Below are positions 18,582 to 26,229 of a stretch of 64,000 bases of DNA, piece by piece. Location of the stretch: NCBI GenBank assembly GCA_947503525.1, contig CANNEA010000004.1:372001-436000 (forward strand), in the 5' to 3' direction. The notes under the pieces were generated by a model. The model had not been told where the DNA came from. It did no database searches and saw only the letters and a program-made list of their open reading frames with translations. The stretch is from an uncultured Carboxylicivirga sp. (GTDB taxonomy: Bacteria > Bacteroidota > Bacteroidia > Bacteroidales > Marinilabiliaceae). The number at the start of each line of letters is the position of its first letter. Within the stretch, counting starts at the first letter, position 1. A program made the position numbers and the translations under genes.

Positions 18582-19340
18582 ATGATAGTAGGTATATTAG
18601 CCTTAATAACAGCCATCTTTTTGGGTGGAGGCACTGAAGATTATTTTTTAATAACGGATATTGACAAGGCGTCAAAAGAAATAATTGTTGACAAACAAAG
18701 GTCGCAAGAAGTTATAAAAATAATAAAGAATGAGAAGAAAACAGCTAACTCATACTATAAAGAAAGATCCAAAAACTTTTCTAAGTTTAAGAAAAGCTTT
18801 AATAATTATGAACTCAGCGAGCAGGATTTACTTGGTTTTTATGAAACACAAATTCAATCTGTTAGCAAACATCAGGATTTAGTTTTCAAAACACGCCTGG
18901 CTTGTATGGATCATATCGAAGCCAGTGAATGGGACGGTATAATTACATTTTCAGAAGCTCGTTTTGAAAAAGAAAGAAGCAAAACTCAAAAGAAACTTGA
19001 TAAACAAAAAAAGGACGCCTGGGATGTAATAAACCTTAGAGTTGACCAGGATGTTACAGATCAGAAAAATAATGAAGCCATTAAACAGGAAGTTGATATA
19101 CTTAAACGTTCACTTTTAAAACTTGACGTGTCATTAAGTGAGCGAAATGTAAAAGACTCCGAAATAATAAGGAATTACAAGGCCAGCCTTGAGGACTTAA
19201 AAGCCATTGGCACAACTAACAATGACTTAAGACAACAAGCATTTGAGGATATCGTTACTTTTAGAGAGCAGCTAAAGAGCAATGTGGATCAAAAGCAATG
19301 GGAAGACATCATCAAAACTATAAATAAAACACTATTTTAA
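18582..19340 (+). CDS. Coiled-coil envelope protein, unknown function
   Basis: A 252-residue protein. One hydrophobic N-terminal segment (about residues 1-16) acts as a signal or anchor; almost all the rest is charged helix, rich in Lys, Glu and Asp with heptad-like spacing (for example FEKERSKTQKKLDKQKKDAW), so it is likely a long coiled coil in the periplasm. I do not recognise a family. Its stop codon overlaps the start of the phosphatase gene by one base (TAATG), which indicates translational coupling and a shared role. Confidence 0.6.
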   Translation: MIVGILALITAIFLGGGTEDYFLITDIDKASKEIIVDKQRSQEVIKIIKNEKKTANSYYKERSKNFSKFKKSFNNYELSEQDLLGFYETQIQSVSKHQDLVFKTRLACMDHIEASEWDGIITFSEARFEKERSKTQKKLDKQKKDAWDVINLRVDQDVTDQKNNEAIKQEVDILKRSLLKLDVSLSERNVKDSEIIRNYKASLEDLKAIGTTNNDLRQQAFEDIVTFREQLKSNVDQKQWEDIIKTINKTLF

Positions 19341-20194
19341 TGTACTATAATAAGTTAATATTAGCACTGTTGGCCGTGCTTCTGATTCAGTGTTCGGATA
19401 AGAGCCAATTTTCGAGAAGCATAGAATTAAATGGGCAGAGTAATTTTCGCGACATAGGTCATTACACCAACCGAGATGGTCAGCTAGTTAAAAATGGAAT
19501 GATATACCGGTCGGGAGCCTTATCTGAGTTGGACAGCTTAGATATTGAAAAACTAGATCAATTGGAAATTAAAACCGTGGTTAGTTTTCTGATACCCGGA
19601 GAAATAAAAAAATATGGCGAGGATCGTTTACCAAGTGATGTTAACTATTTTAATTTTCCCATAGAAGGTCAAAATAACGAAGCAGAACATGTGTTACAAG
19701 CCAGAATAGATGGTGATTTTTCGAGGGTACCTTCCACATTCAATTATAACATTCACAAATTACTAATTGAAGATGGTAAGGAGGCTTATAAAGCATTGTT
19801 CAAATTGATGGCTGATGAAAACAATTACCCCATTGTTTTTCATTGCTCACATGGCGTGCACCGAACAGGTACCGCAACTGCTCTTATTCAAATGATGTTA
19901 GATGTCCCTTGGGAATACATATCTGAAGATTATATTCTATCCAACCAATGCCGTAGTGAGGAAAACACAGCCCGAATACAGCAGCTTAATGAATTGGCTC
20001 AAAACAATACAAATATTTCAGATTTGGACAGCAATGCCCAAAACATTTCATCCTTTTATAATCTGGAAGAAGCATATATTGAAGGGAGTGCGATTGCCAT
20101 TAAAAGTAATTATGGTACAGTGAATAATTACCTAAATCAACTTGGCATTAACAGAAATGATATCAAAACCATTAAATCCATCTTATTAGAATGA
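19340..20194 (+). CDS. Exported tyrosine/dual-specificity phosphatase-like lipoprotein
   Basis: A 284-residue protein with a lipoprotein signal (LLIQC, Cys18) and the Tyr_phosphatase_3-type arrangement: SNFRDIGHYTNRDGQLVKNG, IYRSGALSELDSLD, and the catalytic P-loop HCSHGVHRTG, which satisfies Cys-x5-Arg with the preceding His. The family dephosphorylates phosphotyrosine, other phosphate esters or inositol phosphates. Being outside the cytoplasm, a phospho-ester substrate from the environment is more likely than a regulatory protein. The start overlaps the previous gene's stop by one base and the stop overlaps the next gene's ATG (ATGA), so the three genes are coupled. Confidence 0.85.
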   Translation: MYYNKLILALLAVLLIQCSDKSQFSRSIELNGQSNFRDIGHYTNRDGQLVKNGMIYRSGALSELDSLDIEKLDQLEIKTVVSFLIPGEIKKYGEDRLPSDVNYFNFPIEGQNNEAEHVLQARIDGDFSRVPSTFNYNIHKLLIEDGKEAYKALFKLMADENNYPIVFHCSHGVHRTGTATALIQMMLDVPWEYISEDYILSNQCRSEENTARIQQLNELAQNNTNISDLDSNAQNISSFYNLEEAYIEGSAIAIKSNYGTVNNYLNQLGINRNDIKTIKSILLE

Positions 20195-21027
20195 AAATCT
20201 ATAGTATATTGATGATTGCTCTGGGCCTCTCCTTTAATAGTCTGGCTCAGGATGTGGATACCTTAGATCTGGATAAATTAAATCGAGCCCTTGATAATCC
20301 TTTATCCCGCTACTGGTCTTTGGTTTTTCAGGATAACTTAAATATTAAAACAGGTGATGCACTGGATAAAAACAAAGTAGCCAATACTTTTTTCTTTCAA
20401 CCGGCATTGCCTGTGCCCTTGGGTAAGAAAACCATGTTTACTGCCCGACCAGTACTGCCAATAGTAACTAATCCCAGCTTTGATGCCAACGGCGTGGCAG
20501 GAAAAAGCGTAAGTGGTTTAGGTGATATTCAACTCTTAAGCCTCATTGGACCGGATCGCAAGAGTGAGTTCGTATGGGGGGCCGGACTAACCTTCATCTT
20601 CCCTACTGCCAGTTCTGAATTTCTAGGGCAAGGCAAATACCAAATGGGTCCTTCCTTGATGTTGATTAACATGACTAAAAAATGGACTCTGGGATTAGTT
20701 GGACAACACTGGGAATCCTATGCCGGAGATAATAACAGAGCAGATGTGTCACAAACAGACATTCAATATTTGATTCGCCGAAACATTGAAGGTAAGGGCA
20801 TGTCAGTAGGCGTTGGCCCAACTGTTACCGTTAACTGGAATGCTCCTTCAGGAGAGAAACTTACCTTCCCCATAGGTTTGGGAGTGGTGAAAATGGTAAA
20901 AATTGCTGATCGACCTGTAAAAATTAAACTTGAACCTCAATATAATATTATCCGGCCTTCGCACTATGCGACAAGCTGGATTTTTCGCTTACAAATAACC
21001 CCAGTAATCAGCAGCCCTTTTATTTAA
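20191..21027 (+). CDS. Outer-membrane beta-barrel protein, paralogue of the 15703 protein
   Basis: A 278-residue protein with a signal peptide ending NSLAQ. It shares ordered blocks with the protein at 15703-16485: a Leu-Asp-Asn-Pro-Leu motif, FFFQPALPVPLGKK, GLGDIQLLSLI, FIFPTASSEFLGQGKYQMGPS, and NWNAPSGEKLTFPIGLGVVK. The start (ATGA) overlaps the phosphatase stop. It likely forms a pore or ligand-binding barrel in the outer membrane. That two paralogues flank the Pht5-like/phosphatase cluster suggests two related solutes or successive products. Confidence 0.7.
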   Translation: MKIYSILMIALGLSFNSLAQDVDTLDLDKLNRALDNPLSRYWSLVFQDNLNIKTGDALDKNKVANTFFFQPALPVPLGKKTMFTARPVLPIVTNPSFDANGVAGKSVSGLGDIQLLSLIGPDRKSEFVWGAGLTFIFPTASSEFLGQGKYQMGPSLMLINMTKKWTLGLVGQHWESYAGDNNRADVSQTDIQYLIRRNIEGKGMSVGVGPTVTVNWNAPSGEKLTFPIGLGVVKMVKIADRPVKIKLEPQYNIIRPSHYATSWIFRLQITPVISSPFI

Positions 21028-21045
21028 CTCTTTAATCCCTTGGTA

Positions 21046-21576
21046 ATGCGCAACCTCTTCCAATCTAATCGTGTAGTAGCTCAAAGTCTGCAAATCATAT
21101 GCGTTCTCTTTATTTTAAGCCACTCTCTTAAAGGTCAGTCGCACGACTCCCACCATGATCATCACGAAGATCATGCCCATCGCAATCATATAGCGCTATT
21201 TGCTGGTCTAACCTCTCAATACCATCTGGGCAAAAATATAACTTCGCTTGGTGTTGATTATATGCGTTTTTTTAAACATCACTCCAATTGGGGTTTGAGT
21301 GCCTCAACGGAAATCATTCTGGCTAAAGACATTCAATGGTTAATAGTGACACCTGTCGTTTATAAACCACTTAAGAATATCTGGCTGCGCACAGGACCTG
21401 GTTTTGAGTTGGTTCGTAATGAGCAGGATAAAATCATAGGCACCTTTGTGATGCGTTTTGGCATGGGCTATGATATAAATATTAATAAACTGGTTATCTC
21501 ACCTAGCTTTGATTTTGATTTTATCCGTTATCATCCGGCAATTGTTTGGGGCGTTAATATTGGCATGGGCTTCTAG
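21046..21576 (+). CDS. Small outer-membrane protein with a His-rich N-terminus
   Basis: A 176-residue protein, taking the ATG at 21046; an in-frame TTG lies two codons earlier. After a signal peptide ending SLKGQ comes a strikingly His/Asp-rich stretch, HDSHHDHHEDHAHRNH, of the kind that binds divalent metals, then beta-strand repeats (HIALFAGLTSQYHLG, LRTGPGFELV, VWGVNIGMGF) ending in Phe, as for an outer-membrane barrel. Last gene of the run that begins with the Pht5-like lipoprotein. It may bind or admit a metal such as calcium or zinc needed by the neighbouring hydrolases; this is inference. Confidence 0.65.
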   Translation: MRNLFQSNRVVAQSLQIICVLFILSHSLKGQSHDSHHDHHEDHAHRNHIALFAGLTSQYHLGKNITSLGVDYMRFFKHHSNWGLSASTEIILAKDIQWLIVTPVVYKPLKNIWLRTGPGFELVRNEQDKIIGTFVMRFGMGYDININKLVISPSFDFDFIRYHPAIVWGVNIGMGF

Positions 21577-21583
21577 TAGGAAT

Positions 21584-21758
21584 TAGGGATACGATCTTTA
21601 TAGCCAGGATGCCAATAGATCTTGAATTATTAAAACCTTAAAGGGATAGGAATACGATCTTTATAAACAAGACGATTAGAGAGATCGTATCCCTAATAGT
21701 AAGACGCCAATACAGATCCTGTCCTTATAAGTAAGATGCAAATAGAGATTGCTTCCTT
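21584..21758. repeat. REP-type palindromes on the 3' side of the RAYT gene
   Basis: Three related copies precede the transposase stop. The clearest is 21649-21694, where GGAATACGATCT pairs with AGATCGTATCCC. A half copy starts at 21584 (TTAGGGATACGATCT), and a degenerate pair lies at about 21708-21758 (AGATCCTGTCCTTAT, AGATTGCTTCCTTAT). All share a core GATACGATCT/AGATCGCAT. These match the REP elements mobilised by RAYT enzymes. Confidence 0.7.
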
Positions 21759-21777
21759 ATGTAGTATATTATTCATA

Positions 21778-22386
21778 TTAGTCTTCAAGCATTAACAAGC
21801 TACGCTCTTCATGTATCATGTTATGGTAATTAATAAAATCATCTATTTCACCAAATTGATCAAGAACAAAAGCCTTATTAATATATGTAGGCTTAGCAGA
21901 TATAAGTGCCTGATAAGATGAAAATCTATAATTCTTAAAATCATCAACTACTCTATGCTTCTCAGGATTATAATGGCAATAAAATACCAAATATCTAAAA
22001 TACTCTTCCGACTCTACTTCAAGCCGTTTGTATCGAGCACTAAATAACGATCCTATGCGTCTTTCCTGTTTATTAATACTCATGGTATAAGTAATGATTA
22101 AACTTCTGAATTGATTCGCAAACACCTTACCAACAGCCACCTCATCCGCTATTATTTGTCCTTTCTGACAAACAAAATCATTAATCCTAATCATTAAATG
22201 GAAATGATTTGAAAGTAAACAATAGGAGTAAAACTGACAATATGCGCTTAGGTATTGCTTAAGCAACTTCAAAAAATAATAGTAATTGGCATCAGTAAAA
22301 AAAACAGACTGTGCATTTATGCCCCTGTTGAATAGGTGGTAAGTTTTACTGGCTAAAATTGGAGTTGTGGTTTTACGAGATGGCAT
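21778..22386 (-). mobile_element. REP-associated tyrosine transposase (RAYT, Y1 family)
   Basis: A 202-residue HUH single-strand nuclease. The HUH motif is SNHFHLMIR (His61, His63); the N-terminal TYHLFNRGINAQSVFF and the segment after the HUH motif match IS200-like/RAYT proteins, and the C-terminal YCHYNPEKHRVVDDFKNY followed by RFSSYQAL corresponds to the RAYT version of the 'NP-x-R-A' and 'Y-x-x-S-S-Y' region that carries the catalytic Tyr. RAYTs are single-copy domesticated transposases that nick REP palindromes. REP-type palindromes flank it on both sides (21584-21758, 22441-22615), which supports the identification. It lies between the two Pht5-like gene clusters. Confidence 0.9.
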
Positions 22387-22440
22387 AAAAGAATAAAGTT
22401 ATAGATCCAATTTAATGAGAACCTGATATTATTGCAAGTT

Positions 22441-22490
22441 GTAAGGATGCGATCTTATGAGCTTCTTGTCAATAAAGATCGCATCCTTAC
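22441..22490. repeat. REP palindrome, perfect copy, upstream of the RAYT gene
   Basis: GTAAGGATGCGATCT (22441-22455) is the exact reverse complement of AGATCGCATCCTTAC (22476-22490), with a 20-base loop. It is the best preserved member of the family around the transposase. Confidence 0.85.
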
Positions 22491-22564
22491 AAAACACATC
22501 AATTAAACCAGACAAACATGCCTAAGGTTAAAGTTTAATAATTCAATACATAATCATAGCAGGG

Positions 22565-22615
22565 ATAGGGATACGATCTTTATAAACAAAACTCTAAGAA
22601 AGATCGCATTCCTAT
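22565..22615. repeat. REP palindrome, imperfect copy
   Basis: ATAGGGATACGATCT (22565-22579) pairs with AGATCGCATTCCTAT (22601-22615) with two mismatches. The loop resembles that of the 21649-21694 copy (TTATAAACAA follows both left arms). It ends only 4 bp before the operator of the Tat-exported Pht5-like gene. Confidence 0.8.
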
Positions 22616-22618
22616 TCT

Positions 22619-22682
22619 GTCCGATTGGTGTACACATATGTCTCTTTGAATTAAGCATAGCTCTTGAAAAGGCGGACCTTTG
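22619..22682 (+). promoter_or_regulatory. GTC-N5-GG direct-repeat operator and TTTG promoter (Tat Pht5-like gene)
   Basis: GTCCGATTGG (22619-22628) and GTCTCTTTGA (22640-22649) lie 21 bp apart, with TTTG at 22679-22682, 29 bp after the second. The gene starts at 22718. The second copy has GA in place of GG. Confidence 0.7.
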
Positions 22683-22717
22683 AATTATCAAATTAAGATT
22701 AATTCAACATTCAGGTC

Positions 22718-23872
22718 ATGAAATCAAACAGGAGAAACTTTTTAAAACAAACAGCCGCATTTATTGCTGGCTCAGCCTTAATAGGATGTTCAAACTCTTC
22801 ATCAAACAAGAGTCAAACTCAAAATGATCCAACAGTTAGATCGTATTCTGGACCATTTGGTGAAGGCTTACCAATCACCCTTGCGGGCTATGATTATAAT
22901 CGTGTTCGCCCTTTAGCTGATGGCAGAGTAACAATTCAAGGATGTCAGCATAAGTACGAAGTAACAGGTATTGGACCGCTAAACAATCATGCTTTTTTTG
23001 GTTCACAAAGTAGGGATATAACCGAGATAGGTTTAATACCATATATATTAGCTTATGCCAATGATAACTTTAGAGACTACCTTCTACTGCCTATCCCCGT
23101 ATTGCGACTATTTCGACATAAAAGCATATTTGTTCGTTCAGATAGAGGAATAAATACACCAGCTGACCTTAAAGGGAAAAAAGTGGCAACAGTAGGTTAT
23201 TCGTCATCCGGATTAACTCATGTTAGAGGCATATTACAAGATGAGTATGATATTAAACCTGAAGATATTGAGTGGATATCAACTCAAAAAGATTCAGCTG
23301 CAAACCTAACGGGAGGAGTATCCAACTGGGAGAAAGTTCGTCCAAAGGGTATTAAAATTACTGATGCGCCTGAAGGCGAAGATGAATCGAGCTTACTTAT
23401 TTCAGGACAAGTGGATGCCATATTGCATCCCGCAGAACCCAAAGTCTATCAGGATAGAAACCCGATCGTTAAACGACTTTTTTCAGATCACCGAACTGTG
23501 GAGCAGGATTTTTATAAGCGCACCGGTATGTTTCCAATTATGCATACCATTGCCATAAAGAAAGAAACAGCCAAACAGCATCCTTGGTTAGCAAAAGCTG
23601 CATTTGAAGCCTATAGTAAAGCAAAACAACTAGACTACGATTACATGAAAACATGGGGATGGGCCTATGATTCCTTGCCATGGTATGGCCAAGAATTTAA
23701 TGAAACACGTGAATTGATGGGTGAGAATTTCTATCCCTATGGACTAGAAGCTAGTGCCAGTTCATATGATGCTGCCTGTCGTTATTTGTATGATCAAGGA
23801 CTTTCCAAAAGAAAAATAAATTTTAAAGAAATGTTTGAAACTTCAAGTTTACATTTAATGGAGAATATATAG
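22718..23872 (+). CDS. Tat-exported lipoprotein of the 4,5-dihydroxyphthalate decarboxylase / PBP2 family
   Basis: A 384-residue paralogue of the protein at 16605-17714. The signal differs: a twin-arginine motif NRRNFLK (Arg5-Arg6) followed by a hydrophobic run and the lipobox LIGC (Cys24), so it probably leaves folded through Tat and is then lipidated. Family blocks are conserved: LAGYDYNRVRPLADGRV, DITEIGLIPYILAYAN, VLRLFRHKSIFVRS, GINTPADLKGKKVATVGYS, HVRGILQDEYDIKPEDIEW, RTGMFPIMHTIAIKKE and MGENFYPYGLEASA. Export in folded form could mean a cofactor or metal is loaded in the cytoplasm, as a metal-dependent enzyme would need. No ABC or TRAP permease is nearby. Substrate unknown. Confidence 0.85.
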   Translation: MKSNRRNFLKQTAAFIAGSALIGCSNSSSNKSQTQNDPTVRSYSGPFGEGLPITLAGYDYNRVRPLADGRVTIQGCQHKYEVTGIGPLNNHAFFGSQSRDITEIGLIPYILAYANDNFRDYLLLPIPVLRLFRHKSIFVRSDRGINTPADLKGKKVATVGYSSSGLTHVRGILQDEYDIKPEDIEWISTQKDSAANLTGGVSNWEKVRPKGIKITDAPEGEDESSLLISGQVDAILHPAEPKVYQDRNPIVKRLFSDHRTVEQDFYKRTGMFPIMHTIAIKKETAKQHPWLAKAAFEAYSKAKQLDYDYMKTWGWAYDSLPWYGQEFNETRELMGENFYPYGLEASASSYDAACRYLYDQGLSKRKINFKEMFETSSLHLMENI

Positions 23873-23896
23873 CATTTAAGATGTATCCTTGTATAT

Positions 23897-23960
23897 GTCC
23901 GATTGGATCATTCTTATGCCGAAATGGACTAAACAGACAGCCTCAACTCCCCCATCTTTG
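23897..23960 (+). promoter_or_regulatory. GTC-N5-GG direct-repeat operator and TTTG promoter (glycine-rich protein)
   Basis: GTCCGATTGG (23897-23906) and GCCGAAATGG (23918-23927), 21 bp apart; TTTG at 23957-23960 is 29 bp after the second. The first half-site is identical to that at 22619. Confidence 0.75.
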
Positions 23961-23995
23961 TACTGTCAATAAAACAACAATAAAAAATGATAGTC

Positions 23996-24568
23996 ATGAA
24001 AAAATTTAACAACACATTTGTAAAAAGCATTTTATTAGTATTCACTTTGAGTTTATCATCCATGAACTTTGCTGAAGAAGCTAAAACAAAAGTTATTCTT
24101 CCAAAGGGCACCAATATTTCCATTAACGTGGATAGAAATATCGCATCAAAATCAGTACAGCCTGAATTTCAATTTGGTGGAGTGGTAGATTTGGATGTCC
24201 TCAGTGATAATAAAATTCTAATTCCAGCCGGAACCAAGGTAATGGGTAAAGTTGTTTCGGTAAAGACGGCCGGTCGTGTAGCCGGACAAGCCGAAATAGT
24301 AATGGTACTAACTAAAATTCAAAAAGGTGATGAGTATGTAACCATTCAAACTGAAGCATTAGCCGTACAAGGTGAGGCACAGGGTAAAAAGACGGTTCGT
24401 AATGTTGGTGTTGGTGCTGCCACAGGAGCTGCCTTTAACAAAGGTAAAGGAGCAGGCCGAGGTGCTGCAACGATGGGTGCCGCAACCATATTGGCAGGAG
24501 ATGGAAACATTACCATTCCAAAGGGCTATAACCTGCAATTTCCAACTGCCGACAGTGTCAATTTTTAA
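23996..24568 (+). CDS. Exported glycine-rich protein, unknown function
   Basis: A 190-residue protein starting at the ATG at 23996 (an in-frame ATG three codons upstream is possible; the shared 'agtcatgaaa' leader favours 23996). It has a signal peptide ending near NFAEE, then a beta-rich domain with two 'P-x-G-T-x' turns (LPKGTNISINVDRNI, LIPAGTKVMGKVVSV) reminiscent of a TrbI/VirB10-like or capping barrel, and a Gly/Ala-rich C-terminal segment (VGVGAATGAAFNKGKGAGRG) resembling a glycine zipper that could insert in a membrane. It has its own GTC-N5-GG operator, so it belongs with the Pht5-like and sulfatase genes. Family not identified with certainty. Confidence 0.6.
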   Translation: MKKFNNTFVKSILLVFTLSLSSMNFAEEAKTKVILPKGTNISINVDRNIASKSVQPEFQFGGVVDLDVLSDNKILIPAGTKVMGKVVSVKTAGRVAGQAEIVMVLTKIQKGDEYVTIQTEALAVQGEAQGKKTVRNVGVGAATGAAFNKGKGAGRGAATMGAATILAGDGNITIPKGYNLQFPTADSVNF

Positions 24569-24615
24569 TCCCTAAAAAAACATCAATACTAGTTTAATGT
24601 CATAGACATGCATTT

Positions 24616-24643
24616 GCCCGGCCTTATAGGTCGGGCTTTTTAT
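24616..24643 (+). terminator. Rho-independent terminator
   Basis: GCCCGGCC (24616-24623) pairs with GGTCGGGC (24629-24636) with one G-T pair and is followed by TTTTTATT. It ends the transcript of the glycine-rich protein. Confidence 0.8.
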
Positions 24644-24975
24644 TTGCCATTCAACCAGAAAAGCCTTTGAACTCAGATTAACACTTAGCTTTTATTTTTA
24701 TATTTGAGATGAGTGAATAAAAAGCTAAATTATGAATGTATGAAGTGGTATAAACCTCGTACAGGTTAAAAATAGTCAGGTCGTCATGAAATATCAACAG
24801 CTTCTTCACAAGATCTGGGTAAAGCAATGTTATTGGATTGGGCTTGTCTTATCAGCAAACTGGAAGACACCGTCCAATATACAACTGCTTTTCTTATAGA
24901 AAACGGAGCGATTAAACTAAAACTGGAAGCTTATATAATATTGTTCTTCCAATATAAACAACGGAAATCTAATAA
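24644..24975. other. Gap with no recognised gene
   Basis: About 330 bp between the terminator and the VOC-family gene. Short in-frame stretches exist but none has a start, ribosome-binding site or recognisable product. It must carry the promoter of the VOC gene. I see no repeat or operator in it. Confidence 0.4.
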
Positions 24976-25365
24976 ATGAAAATAGAACATATAGCAATCT
25001 GGGTACGCAATTTAGAAGAGGTGAAGAGTTTCTATATGAAATACTTCAACATGAAGTGTAATGAAAAGTACAGCAACACAAAAAAGAACTTCTCCTCTTA
25101 TTTTTTATCATTTGAGGGTGAAACAAGCCGAATTGAAATAATGAGTCGACCAGATATTACTGAAGCAGAAAGTAAAAATGCTTATACTTTTGGTCTGACT
25201 CACTTGTCCATATCCATCGGAGATAAGAAAAAAGTTGATGAACTCACCGAGCGACTGCGCCGGGATGGTTATAAAATTGTTGGCGAGCCCAGGACAACAG
25301 GTGATGGTTATTACGAAAGTGTAGTTGAAGATAGTGAAGGAAACTGGATTGAAATAACAGAATAG
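24976..25365 (+). CDS. VOC-family (glyoxalase/bleomycin-resistance fold) protein
   Basis: A 129-residue, single-module VOC protein. It opens with KIEHIAIWVRNLEEVKSFYM, in which His5 is the expected metal ligand, continues with the central LTHLSISIGDKKKVDELTERL, where His77 is the second ligand, and ends YYESVVEDSEGNWIEIT, where the Glu near the end is the usual third ligand. It could be a lactoylglutathione-lyase-like isomerase or a small dioxygenase-type enzyme; the reaction cannot be set from sequence alone. It is followed after 32 bp by an acetyltransferase gene, probably in one transcript. Confidence 0.85.
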   Translation: MKIEHIAIWVRNLEEVKSFYMKYFNMKCNEKYSNTKKNFSSYFLSFEGETSRIEIMSRPDITEAESKNAYTFGLTHLSISIGDKKKVDELTERLRRDGYKIVGEPRTTGDGYYESVVEDSEGNWIEITE

Positions 25366-25397
25366 ACAGTTGCAATTTCAATTAAACCTCTAGGCAG

Positions 25398-25958
25398 ATG
25401 AAGACAGAAAAAGAAAAAATGCTATCGGGAGAGTTATACAATGCAATGGATGAAGAACTTTCAAATGAACGATTGAATGCCCGCTTGTTAATAAAAGAGA
25501 TAAATGATTCAAGAGAGGATGAAACAGAAAAAAGAGAACAACTGATAAAACAATTGATTCCAAACTCAGGAGAGAACTTATGGATTCAAGTTCCATTCTA
25601 TTGCGACTATGGCAGTAACATCAGTCTTGGTGAAAATGTATATTTCAATTTTAACTGTATTGTGCTGGATGTGGCAGCAGTGACCATTGGGGACCGAACT
25701 AAAATAGGACCTAATGTTCAAATATATACGGCCACCCACCCAATTAATTATAAAGAAAGGTCAGAAGGTCTTGAATCTGGCAAAGCTATAACTTTAGGGG
25801 AAGACGTATGGCTGGGAGGTAGTGCTATTATTTGCCCGGGAGTTACTATCGGAGACAGAACTGTAATTGGATCCGGCAGTGTCGTTACAAAAGATATTCC
25901 ATCCGATGTTTTTGCCGCTGGTAATCCTTGTAAGATAATACGTGAACTTAAGCAATAA
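25398..25958 (+). CDS. Sugar O-acetyltransferase (maltose/galactoside acetyltransferase type)
   Basis: A 186-residue left-handed beta-helix acetyltransferase. The N-terminal helix domain (MLSGELYNAMDEELSNERLNA) is that of Maa/LacA-type enzymes, followed by hexapeptide repeats (ISLGENVYFNFNCIVLDVA, VTIGDRTKIGPNVQIYTA), the catalytic His in TATHPIN, and WLGGSAIICPGVTIGD then AAGNPCKIIREL. It transfers acetyl from acetyl-CoA to a sugar hydroxyl in the cytoplasm. Length and motifs are typical, nothing seems missing. Confidence 0.9.
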   Translation: MKTEKEKMLSGELYNAMDEELSNERLNARLLIKEINDSREDETEKREQLIKQLIPNSGENLWIQVPFYCDYGSNISLGENVYFNFNCIVLDVAAVTIGDRTKIGPNVQIYTATHPINYKERSEGLESGKAITLGEDVWLGGSAIICPGVTIGDRTVIGSGSVVTKDIPSDVFAAGNPCKIIRELKQ

Positions 25959-26174
25959 ATAGAAATAAGCTAAGCTCAATCCTAACACCAACACATAAAA
26001 CTACTCATGCCCCTTGCTTAGTTCTTCTTCAAGTGTATTAAGCTATAGGCAACATTTTTAGTAGATAAATATTTTCATTCTTTTCATATTCAGCATATTT
26101 AGACTATTTTTGAATGAATAGAGTTTATTGAGTTTCCATCTTATTGTTCCATTTAAATTTTATTCGAAATAAAA

Positions 26175-26208
26175 AAGGCATGCCAGTATTAACTACTTAG
26201 CATGCCTT
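26175..26208 (-). terminator. Hairpin terminator, minus strand
   Basis: AAGGCATGC (26175-26183) and GCATGCCTT (26200-26208) pair perfectly; on the minus strand the hairpin runs into TTTTTTATTT. It lies downstream of the DUF4136 fragment. Confidence 0.65.
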
Positions 26209-26229
26209 ATCACATATTGATTAACTTAC

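Noticed and set aside
21584-22615. CRISPR-like repeats
   Set aside because: The repeats are inverted pairs of varying sequence around a RAYT gene, not regularly spaced direct repeats, and no cas gene is present.
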